Source: Theionarchaea archaeon (GTDB taxonomy: Archaea; Methanobacteriota_B; Thermococci; Methanofastidiosales; SZ-28-30). Taken from it: a DNA stretch of 36,275 nucleotides. A program made the position numbers and the translations under genes. The notes under the pieces were generated by a model. It searched no databases, was not told where the DNA came from, and saw nothing but the letters and a program-made list of their open reading frames with translations. How positions within the stretch are numbered: the stretch's first letter is position 1; each line of letters starts with the position of its first letter. This document shows, one piece after another, positions 1 through 6,692 of this stretch. The stretch is taken from positions 1 through 36,275 of the forward strand of contig JACVGW010000016.1 in the NCBI GenBank assembly GCA_018992565.1, read 5' to 3'.

Positions 1-39
1 TACATCTCTCCGTAAATACCGATTAGTATCCAAATATCA

Positions 40-75
40 CTGAAAAGAAATAAAGAGAAAGAAAAAATAGAGAAA
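40..75 (-). terminator. T-rich terminator after the small exported protein
   Basis: Just past the stop of the minus-strand gene, the minus strand is almost pure pyrimidine with a run of six T (plus-strand A-run at 62-67). Archaeal terminators are often simple T tracts, so this is a plausible end. No hairpin is obvious. The remaining left edge, 1-39, holds nothing I recognise. Confidence 0.4.
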
Positions 76-79
76 GAGA

Positions 80-430
80 CTATTGCGGACGACGAGCAGT
101 ACCACCAATCATTCCCCTATATATGAAAGACAAAAAGTATAATCGCAGCCCTTCAGCCTTCCTTCCATACTCCATGGCCATTTTCGCATAATCCATTGCT
201 GCACTGTAATCGCCAGCCTCAAACGCTTCTTTGGCCATTTGCAGGTACTTTTCAGCTTCCATCTTCATAACCAAAGCTGGGCCAATCCATGGACTCCGGG
301 AATTCAATGCTGCCAGGAATGCCTCAGCTTCCTGAATGGCTGCTTCCGCATCGGATTTTTCATCTGCCAGGCATACGTTGAGTGATGCCAGACAAAAGGC
401 AGTTATCAGCACGATCGCTGTTTTTCTCAT
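80..430 (-). CDS. small exported helical protein, function unknown
   Basis: 116 residues. The N-terminus is a clear Sec signal peptide: basic MRK, a hydrophobic stretch over about residues 4-20, and a likely cleavage after the Ala near residue 22. The mature part is acidic and Ala/Glu-rich, and it reads as an amphipathic helical hairpin (about residues 24-95) with repeated 'YLQMAKEAFEAGDYSAAMDYAKMAMEYG'-like heptads, resembling DUF4398/TPR-like periplasmic helix pairs. The tail is hydrophobic then basic. The start is supported by an AGGTG ribosome site 6-7 nt upstream and an AT-rich TATA-like element near 460-470 on the minus strand. It stands alone and is divergent from the DUF531 gene. Export is well supported; the role is unknown. 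Confidence 0.7.
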   Translation of the reverse strand: MRKTAIVLITAFCLASLNVCLADEKSDAEAAIQEAEAFLAALNSRSPWIGPALVMKMEAEKYLQMAKEAFEAGDYSAAMDYAKMAMEYGRKAEGLRLYFLSFIYRGMIGGTARRPQ

Positions 431-506
431 AGTAGCACCTGAATATCTTCAGATTACCTGCTTTTAAACATTTCTGTACTACTTCTGCCAGTTGTCCTCC
501 CCAAAA

Positions 507-519
507 ACCATTTATTACA
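507..519 (+). promoter_or_regulatory. possible TATA box for the DUF531 gene
   Basis: An AT-rich element (catttatta) is centred about 25 nt upstream of the ATG at 537. That fits a leaderless transcript. It is weak on its own but matches the spacing seen before several other genes here. Confidence 0.35.
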
Positions 520-536
520 GTGCTCCAAGAAGATCC

Positions 537-1031
537 ATGATACTCTGTCTCTACAACTCTTACGACAAACTGCGGCTTCATGATATCCACATTCGAAGTG
601 TAGCTCGCGCTGCACCTGTATGCTGTGCTCTAGGGTTCCATCTCGCGCTGCTAGACTTTCCCGAACCCATGTATGACCGCGTGATGGCATCCACGACTAT
701 TGGAAAGTCAGGATACCTCCTCCAGCAGTTGAAAGAAAGATCCCAATTTACCGAACTCACTAAAACCCTTCCTCTGGCAACCCTCGTAATCACAACATCA
801 CAGCCTCAGCCTCAGAAGAGAGTCACCTGCCAGCAGTTAGTCCACATGTCCTCACGGGGGGAAGTGCTTGCCTTCATTATCGGGCTGGGAAGGAGAGGGC
901 TTCCCAGACCATTAAAGAAAAAGGCACTCTACCATTGGGATGTCACTGACAGGGGCATTTCTCTGGAAACCTGCACTGCCATCGGATATATAGCAGCCCG
1001 ATTTCATACCGCGATGGAACTCGCACTGTAG
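537..1031 (+). CDS. DUF531 family archaeal protein
   Basis: 164 residues from the ATG at 537. I recognise the archaeal DUF531 family from the opening 'MILCLYNSYDKLRLHDIHIRS', the 'ARAAPVCCALGFHLALLDFP' segment, the 'TTIGKSGYLLQQL' segment and the C-terminal 'IGLGRRGLPRPL...YHWDVTDRGISLETCTAIGYIAA'. The glycine-rich ends resemble the knotted SPOUT RNA-methyltransferase fold, but this is my inference; the family has no firm assigned function. An upstream TTG at 492 is open in frame, but the family begins at the chosen Met. Full length for the family. No operon partner: it is followed by a 95-nt gap with its own promoter for the next gene. Confidence 0.82.
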   Translation: MILCLYNSYDKLRLHDIHIRSVARAAPVCCALGFHLALLDFPEPMYDRVMASTTIGKSGYLLQQLKERSQFTELTKTLPLATLVITTSQPQPQKRVTCQQLVHMSSRGEVLAFIIGLGRRGLPRPLKKKALYHWDVTDRGISLETCTAIGYIAARFHTAMELAL

Positions 1032-1097
1032 GGCAGAAACACACGTTCGGCACATTTCCCCTGTACCTTTGAGTTAGCTGCCCCAGAATGCCGCAAC

Positions 1098-1106
1098 CTA
1101 TAAAAG
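1098..1106 (+). promoter_or_regulatory. TATA box for osmC-like gene (leaderless)
   Basis: A near-consensus archaeal TATA element (ctataaaag) is centred about 25 nt before the ATG at 1127. Transcription would begin at or next to the start codon. There is no Shine-Dalgarno sequence before that ATG, consistent with a leaderless mRNA. Confidence 0.6.
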
Positions 1107-1126
1107 ATTATCTTCAATGAAAAACC

Positions 1127-1549
1127 ATGCAATCGTATACTGCTGCTGTTATCTGGAAAACTGAAAAAAGAGGAACCCTGAAGATCGAAGGAAAACCTGA
1201 TCTTGAAATTTCGCCTCCACCTGAGTTCGGTGGTCATGAAGGCATTCATTCCCCTGAGGAATTGTTTGTGGCATCTGTTTCTGCTTGCACCATGGCTACC
1301 TTTCTGGCATTTGCAGAAAAAACCAGAACGAAATTCAATTCTTTTGAGTGTTTCGGGAAAGGAATCCTGGATCAAGTAGAAGGACAGCTCAGGTTCACAA
1401 GGATTGACCTCACAGTAAAGGTTGAGGTCCCCTCAGAACGTGAAAAAAAGCATGCACTTCATGTTCTTGATCTGGTCTCAAAGCACTGCCTGGTGACAAA
1501 TTCCATCAACTGCGTCGTGAATATGCAATCTGAGGTGCTTGTCTGTTAG
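1127..1549 (+). CDS. OsmC family protein (peroxiredoxin-like)
   Basis: 140 residues, the normal OsmC/YhfA length. OsmC proteins reduce organic hydroperoxides in the cytoplasm using two cysteines. Both are visible: Cys54 in 'SPEELFVASVSACTMATFL', on the central helix, and Cys121 in 'VSKHCLVTNSIN'. The opening beta strands ('YTAAVIWKTEKRGTLKIEG') and the 'PPEFGGHEG' loop also fit. Whether this member is a true peroxidase or a general thiol protein cannot be told from sequence. Single gene with its own TATA box; a 38-nt gap separates it from elp3, so cotranscription is possible. Redox defence fits an anaerobe rich in Fe-S proteins. Confidence 0.85.
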   Translation: MQSYTAAVIWKTEKRGTLKIEGKPDLEISPPPEFGGHEGIHSPEELFVASVSACTMATFLAFAEKTRTKFNSFECFGKGILDQVEGQLRFTRIDLTVKVEVPSEREKKHALHVLDLVSKHCLVTNSINCVVNMQSEVLVC

Positions 1550-1587
1550 CCTGGTGAGGTCAGAAATCCCTTTAAAGAGAGGCTTCA

Positions 1588-3168
1588 ATGAGTACTATGG
1601 AATATGAGCAGGTGTGCAAGAAACTGGCAGAAGAGATTTCCTCTGGAATAATATGCAATAGAGAGCAACTCAACCGGCGCAAAGCAGAGCTGTCAAAGGA
1701 ATATCACCTGCCAAAGCTCATTTCAAACCCTGACATTCTGTCCGTATCCCACGATAAGAGTATTGTCTCTCTGGTGCGGAGAAAACCCACTCGCACCATT
1801 TCAGGAGTGGCAGTCATTGCTGTTATGACCAGGCCCCATCCCTGTCCCCATGGACGATGCCTGTACTGTCCAGGTGGGGTTCATACTCCCCAATCCTATA
1901 CTGGAAAGGAACCTGCAGCCATGCGGGCCATCCAGCACGCATATGATCCCTACGCCCAGGTCCATGCTCGGCTGGCCCAGCTCCATGCCATTGGCCACCC
2001 CACAGACAAGTGCGAGCTCATTCTCATGGGGGGTACCTTCCCCTCAGAAAATGCAGACTATCAAGAATATGTAGTGAAAAAATGCTATGATGCATTTAAT
2101 GGAAAAGAGTCTTTGTGTGTGAAAGATGCACTGCAATACAATGAACACGCAGAAAACAGGGTCATTGGAATGACCGTGGAAACACGACCTGACTGGTGCA
2201 GGAAAGAACATATAGATTTCATGCTGCAGTCTGGTACCACCAGGGTGGAATTGGGAGTTCAGACAGTGTATGATTCTATATATGATCTCGTTGAGAGAGG
2301 TCACTGTGTTGAAGATGTGGTAATGGCAACTGGATGGTTGAAAGACGCGGGACTGAAGGTTGGGTATCACATGATGCCCGGACTTCCTGGGAGCGACTTT
2401 GATAAAGACGTCCAGGCATTTAAGACCTTGTTTGAAGATTCTCGATTCAGACCTGATATGTTGAAAGTGTATCCCTGTCAGGTTCTGGAAGATACGAAGT
2501 TATATGATTGGTACACCTCGGGGAAGTACACACCGTACAGTGAGAAGGATATGGTGGATTTAATAGTAGAGATTAAAAAAATGCTTCCTGAATATGTGAG
2601 GATAATGAGAATTGGCAGAGATATTCCCTCTTTCCTGATAAAAGCGGGTATTACCAAGACCAATATCGGCCAGATTGTAGAGAGGAAACTGAGAGAAGAA
2701 GGGGTCACCTGCAAATGTATCCGGTGCAGGGAGGTGGGAAGGAATACACTGCGGGGGATTGAACCTGATCCAGACTGCATTGAAATCCTTCATACCGAGT
2801 ATGAAGCATCCCATGGAAAGGAAATCTTCATACAGGCTAAAGATGTCAAGAATGATCTCCTCATAGCTTTCTTAAGACTGCGCATTCCAGAGAATTCATG
2901 GAGAGAGGAAATTGGGGAGACTGCTGCCATTGTGAGAGAATTGAGAGTGTATGGACCCTTAGTGCCGCTGGGGAAGAAACCCCGGGAGGAATGGCAGCAC
3001 CAGGGATTTGGGGAAGATTTATTAAGGGAAGCTGAAAGACTTGCTCTGGCTCACAAGAAAGACCGGTTACTGGTCCTGTCTGGTGTGGGCGTGAAAGCGT
3101 ACTACGGAGAGCTAGGATACCACCGGATTGGTCCCTATATGGGAGTTGATCTTGATGAACTGGGATAA
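1588..3168 (+). CDS. elp3: Elp3: tRNA uridine-34 carboxymethyl synthase (radical SAM/GNAT)
   Basis: 526 residues. Elp3 uses a radical-SAM domain and acetyl-CoA to place a carboxymethyl group on wobble U34 of tRNA. The radical-SAM cluster ligands are Cys86, Cys91 and Cys94 in 'CPHGRCLYCPGG', the Elp3 spacing. Further family marks are 'LILMGGTFPS', 'TVETRPDWC', 'RVELGVQT' and 'GYHMMPGLPGSD'. A Cys pair region near residue 373 (CKCIRCREV) precedes the C-terminal GNAT domain, about residues 390-526, whose acetyl-CoA loop is 'HQGFGEDLL', ending in 'YYGELGYHRIGPYMG'. In archaea Elp3 works without Elp1/2, which fits this lone copy. Its last 14 nt overlap the next gene, so translation is probably coupled. 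Confidence 0.95.
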   Translation: MSTMEYEQVCKKLAEEISSGIICNREQLNRRKAELSKEYHLPKLISNPDILSVSHDKSIVSLVRRKPTRTISGVAVIAVMTRPHPCPHGRCLYCPGGVHTPQSYTGKEPAAMRAIQHAYDPYAQVHARLAQLHAIGHPTDKCELILMGGTFPSENADYQEYVVKKCYDAFNGKESLCVKDALQYNEHAENRVIGMTVETRPDWCRKEHIDFMLQSGTTRVELGVQTVYDSIYDLVERGHCVEDVVMATGWLKDAGLKVGYHMMPGLPGSDFDKDVQAFKTLFEDSRFRPDMLKVYPCQVLEDTKLYDWYTSGKYTPYSEKDMVDLIVEIKKMLPEYVRIMRIGRDIPSFLIKAGITKTNIGQIVERKLREEGVTCKCIRCREVGRNTLRGIEPDPDCIEILHTEYEASHGKEIFIQAKDVKNDLLIAFLRLRIPENSWREEIGETAAIVRELRVYGPLVPLGKKPREEWQHQGFGEDLLREAERLALAHKKDRLLVLSGVGVKAYYGELGYHRIGPYMGVDLDELG

Positions 3169-3454
3169 CCTGTTGGAGGAAGTGAAGAAAAAGGCACGAG
3201 AGGGAGATCAGAAGTGTCTCCAGTTTCTTGAGTTATTTGAAGATCTCCCATTAGGGCTGAAGGAACGAGCCATGAAGTGTGCTATTGAAATCAATGTGTA
3301 TTTTGGCAGGCACGGCAAGATATCAGAACGTAAAATACTGGAGATAGCAGAAAGATGGGGAGTCAAAGAGCTGTTGGAAGATGAGATATTCATGATTCAA
3401 CTACAGAAGTTCACTGATCTGGGAAAAGAACCTCCGGGAGGTGAACTTGCATGA
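3155..3454 (+). CDS. small orphan protein between elp3 and a NUDIX gene
   Basis: 99 residues from the ATG at 3155, which overlaps the end of elp3; an upstream in-frame start would lie deeper inside elp3. The protein looks mostly helical and charged, with no membrane segment, signal or metal motif. A run 'RKILEIAERWGVKELLEDE' could be part of a helix-turn-helix or simply a helical repeat. Its end overlaps the NUDIX gene by 4 nt (ATGA), so the three genes appear translationally coupled. I do not recognise the family. The tight packing on both sides is the best evidence that it is real. Confidence 0.65.
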   Translation: MNWDNLLEEVKKKAREGDQKCLQFLELFEDLPLGLKERAMKCAIEINVYFGRHGKISERKILEIAERWGVKELLEDEIFMIQLQKFTDLGKEPPGGELA

Positions 3455-3852
3455 GAGATGTGGTCACTGCAGTCCTAAAAAGAGGAGACAAGATCTTGCT
3501 TGTGAAGAGAGGGGTTCTGGTGAATACGTTCAAAGAAAAATGGTCCTGTATCTCCGGGAGGATGGAAAGCACTCCCCTGGAAAGTGTTCTCAAAGAGATA
3601 TACGAGGAAACAGGGCTATCTTCAAATCAGGTTACTCTCGTGAAAGAAGGCAAGGTACTGCAGGCCAGAGGGGAACATATCCAATTCAGGGTCCACCCGT
3701 TTCTCTTTGAAGTAAACTGCAGTGAAATTCGGCTAAACTGGGAGAATACTGAATATAGGTGGGTCCACCCCGAAGAAATTGGCACATATGAGACAGTTCC
3801 CCGGTTGAGGGAGACTATTGAGTCTGTTCTAAACGAGTGGGATTTGACTTGA
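3451..3852 (+). CDS. NUDIX hydrolase
   Basis: 133 residues. NUDIX enzymes cleave nucleoside diphosphates linked to another group. The catalytic segment is 'SGRMESTPLESVLKEIYEETGL' (about residues 35-56). The core E-x-x-E-E-x-G holds, but the box is shortened relative to the classic form and has Lys in place of the usual Arg, as in a known subgroup with 'SG-x-(V/I)-E' in place of 'GG'. The family opening 'VVTAVLKRGDKILLVKRG' and closing 'ENTEYRWVHPEEI' are present. The substrate cannot be predicted. ATGA overlap with the preceding orphan gene puts it in the elp3 transcript; a candidate terminator follows. Confidence 0.88.
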   Translation: MRDVVTAVLKRGDKILLVKRGVLVNTFKEKWSCISGRMESTPLESVLKEIYEETGLSSNQVTLVKEGKVLQARGEHIQFRVHPFLFEVNCSEIRLNWENTEYRWVHPEEIGTYETVPRLRETIESVLNEWDLT

Positions 3853-3883
3853 CACCTCCGTACGGTGGAAGATTCTGTTTTTT
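3853..3883 (+). terminator. hairpin plus T run after the NUDIX gene
   Basis: Directly after the stop codon, CACC...GGTG arms enclose the palindrome ccgtacgg, followed by a run of six T at 3878-3883. This fits the end of the elp3-orphan-NUDIX transcript. The rest of the gap to 4110 is AT-rich; I see no supported gene in it. Confidence 0.45.
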
Positions 3884-4116
3884 CAGGGTTCTTCTGTAAC
3901 CTTGGAGATCGATAGAGCATCAGTGAGGATTTCCATCCAATATGAAGAAGAGAGGACATCGAAGATCAGATGCCGGAAAAAGAAGAACCCATGCTGGTAT
4001 GAGATTCTATCCATCTCTTCCCGAATCAAGATATCCTCAATCCCCATTCTTCTCTTCTTTTCATAATTTTTTATAGCGAAAAATTTGCTAATTCCCTTTA
4101 CTTTACACACATAAAG

Positions 4117-4124
4117 CTTATAAG
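4117..4124 (+). promoter_or_regulatory. TATA-like element for the hdr operon
   Basis: cttataag, a short palindrome, lies about 26 nt before a predicted transcription start near 4147. A GGTGA ribosome site at 4153-4157 then stands 4 nt before the ATG at 4161. Another AT-rich stretch near 4066-4075 is an alternative TATA box. Confidence 0.4.
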
Positions 4125-4160
4125 TGGAGGTTCATTGAGTGAACCAGTAAAGGTGATCGA

Positions 4161-6692
4161 ATGATAGGAGTCTTCTTGTGCGACTGCGGCACGAATATCG
4201 CAGGAAATATGGACATGGAGTATCTAAAAAAAGAATTGGCTAAAGAAGATAATCTCATAGTCCATGAATCCATATTCCTGTGTTCCCAGTTAGGACAGGA
4301 TCTCATCAAGGAAACTATTGAAAAAGAGAAACTTGATAGAGTTGTCATCTGTTCTTGCTCTCCCAAGCATCATGGAGATATCTTTAAAGAATGTATTGGA
4401 GAGAAAATGAACCCCTACCTGTGGGAAATGGCCAATATCAGAGAACAGTGCTCCTGGGCGACAGAAAACAAGGAGGAAGCTACGCAAAAAGCCTTGGCCT
4501 TGATAAAGGGAGCTATTGAAGCATCTCGTACCCTCCAGGAGATTGGGCAGGCCAAAGTCCCCGTCATTAAGGATGTCATGGTTATTGGTGGCGGTATTGC
4601 AGGAATGCATGCCGCTTTAGAGGTTGCAGATAAAGGGTTTCATGTCCATTTGGTGGAGCAGAACCCCAATATTGGTGGAAATATGTGCAAGCTGGACAGG
4701 ACGTTCCCCACTGACGACTGTTCCATGTGTACGATATCACCCATTTTGAACGAGACTGCTATGCACAAGAACATTGATATTTTGACAATGACTGATGTGG
4801 AGGACGTCTCTGGTCATCCTGGTGAGTACATAGTCACCGTACGAAGCAGACCCCGTTATGTCGATTTTACAACCTGCACGGGGTGCGGTGACTGCGCAAA
4901 GACTGATCTGGTCATGGAAAAACCCAAACTGGATGGACCCTTGTGGCTGGACCGAATCAAGATCCATGAAGACCTCTGCAATGGATGTGGAGCCTGTGCC
5001 AAGCTATGCGCAAAGCAGAATGATCCTCCTGCTTTGACTCAGAAAGAAAAGGACGCCATTCCCGAGTATGACACTCACAAGTGTGTGGGCTGCTGGGTTT
5101 GTGTTGAAAAGTGTCCCAAGAAAGCTATAGAGATTACCAATGTCTGTCCCATTGTTGTCCCCAGTGAGTTCAATCTGGGGCTGGGATTCAGAAAAGCTAT
5201 TTACGTACCCGATTCCCAGGCTGTCCCCTTGAAATATCTCAGAGACCCTGAAACCTGTCTCCAGTTGAACGGCACCATGGATTGCCAGGGGTGCACCACC
5301 GTCTGTAAGGCAAAAGCTCCCTGCCAGGACACAGAAGAAGTGCGCCAACTCAAAGTGGGTGCTATCGTGGTGGCTACAGGGTACGAGCAGTATGACCTTT
5401 CTGGGACTGAGTATAACCTGGAGCATCCCAATGTCATTACAGGGTTGGAACTGGAACGGTTAATAAGCCCTTCAGGGCCCACACTGGGAGAGCTGAAGAG
5501 ACCTTCAGATGGGAAAATCCCTCAAACGGTTGTGTTTATCCAGTGTGCAGGATCCCGGGACAGACGATATGCAGAATACTGTTCCAAGATATGCTGCATG
5601 TACGCAACCAAGAATGCACGCCTTATAAAGGCAGATCACCCTGAAATTGACGTTACCATCTGTTACATTGATTTGAGAGCTGCAGGGAGAGGGTACGAGG
5701 AATACTTCGATCAGGCCCGAGAGATGGGCATCAGGTACATTAGAGGAAATGTGTCAGAAGTCCTGGCGGACGGGGATCAGTTACTGGTGAGAACAGAGAA
5801 CACGCTCTTAAATGAACCCCTGTTACTAGAGGCAGACCTGGTGGTACTGTCTACTGCACTGGTTCCTTCTCAGGGTACAAAGCACCTGATTGAGACTATT
5901 CCCCTGGTGCCCGGGAAGGACGGATTTATTGCTCCTGTTCATGTGAAGATTGCCCCTGTGGATACTGCTACCACTGGCATTTTCATTGCAGGGACAGCAG
6001 AAGCTCCCAAGCCCATTCAGGAATGTATTACAGATGCAGGGGCTGTGGCCTCCCGAGTTGCCACCTTTTTAAAAGATGATCAAATAACAGTGGATCTGGT
6101 AACCTCCCACATTAACCCCGATATCTGCATCAAGTGTGGAGAATGTAATGAGATCTGCAACTATGACGCTATTGACACTGAGGGAGACATATATGAAGTG
6201 GTGGATGTGGCCTGCCACGCCTGCGGCATGTGCACCACAGTATGCCCCACCAATGCTATCGAACTGAGATATTTCTCAGATATCCAGCTGGAAAAGGCGG
6301 TAGATGGCATCCTGGAAAAGGACAGGGACTCTGTCATAGCATACTGCTGCAGCCAGTGTGGATATAACGCGGCAGATTTGGCGGGGACTGCCAAGATGCG
6401 GTACTCGCCTGAGGTCAAAATCGTGAGAGTTCCCTGCTCAGGAAGAGTGACCATCCCTCAAATGCTATATCCTTTCACCAAAGGGGCCAAGGGCGTCATG
6501 ATCGGAGCCTGTCTTGAAGGCCAGTGCCACTACATCGATGGAAACATCAAGGAGAAGGAAAAGGTTGCTCTGGCCAAGCAGATTCTGGATCTGATGGGAA
6601 TTGGTGGCGAGAAACTGGAACTATTTAACATTTCATCAGCTGAAGGAGCGAAATTTGTTGAATCGGCTGAAAAGATGGTGAGCCGATGTTAA
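4161..6692 (+). CDS. hdrA: HdrA-MvhD fusion: heterodisulfide reductase flavin subunit
   Basis: 843 residues. HdrA carries the bifurcating FAD of soluble heterodisulfide reductase. Visible parts: an N-terminal Cys domain (Cys7, Cys9, Cys64, Cys66); the FAD dinucleotide fold 'VIGGGIAGMHAALEVADKG' near residue 141; the HdrA-specific 'TDDCSMCTISP' at 184-194; an inserted ferredoxin region (Cys239-245, an incomplete motif, then Cys273-283 and Cys308-318, both complete); 'CQGCTTVCKAKAPC' at 375-388; the second FAD half with 'YCSKICCMYATK' and 'RAAGRGYEEYF'; and two C-terminal [4Fe-4S] motifs at 656-666 and 685-695. Residues about 725-800 are an MvhD/FrhD domain ('CCSQCGYNAADLAG', 'VPCSGRV', 'CLEGQCHYIDGN'), the [2Fe-2S] electron-entry domain, normally a separate protein. 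Such fusions are known as HdrA2 in Methanosarcina and relatives. First gene of a four-gene overlapping operon. Confidence 0.95.
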   Translation: MIGVFLCDCGTNIAGNMDMEYLKKELAKEDNLIVHESIFLCSQLGQDLIKETIEKEKLDRVVICSCSPKHHGDIFKECIGEKMNPYLWEMANIREQCSWATENKEEATQKALALIKGAIEASRTLQEIGQAKVPVIKDVMVIGGGIAGMHAALEVADKGFHVHLVEQNPNIGGNMCKLDRTFPTDDCSMCTISPILNETAMHKNIDILTMTDVEDVSGHPGEYIVTVRSRPRYVDFTTCTGCGDCAKTDLVMEKPKLDGPLWLDRIKIHEDLCNGCGACAKLCAKQNDPPALTQKEKDAIPEYDTHKCVGCWVCVEKCPKKAIEITNVCPIVVPSEFNLGLGFRKAIYVPDSQAVPLKYLRDPETCLQLNGTMDCQGCTTVCKAKAPCQDTEEVRQLKVGAIVVATGYEQYDLSGTEYNLEHPNVITGLELERLISPSGPTLGELKRPSDGKIPQTVVFIQCAGSRDRRYAEYCSKICCMYATKNARLIKADHPEIDVTICYIDLRAAGRGYEEYFDQAREMGIRYIRGNVSEVLADGDQLLVRTENTLLNEPLLLEADLVVLSTALVPSQGTKHLIETIPLVPGKDGFIAPVHVKIAPVDTATTGIFIAGTAEAPKPIQECITDAGAVASRVATFLKDDQITVDLVTSHINPDICIKCGECNEICNYDAIDTEGDIYEVVDVACHACGMCTTVCPTNAIELRYFSDIQLEKAVDGILEKDRDSVIAYCCSQCGYNAADLAGTAKMRYSPEVKIVRVPCSGRVTIPQMLYPFTKGAKGVMIGACLEGQCHYIDGNIKEKEKVALAKQILDLMGIGGEKLELFNISSAEGAKFVESAEKMVSRC

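Noticed and set aside
3883-4110. 75-codon minus-strand frame between the NUDIX gene and hdrA
   Set aside because: Low-complexity translation with no domain; it covers the hdr promoter and has no ribosome site.
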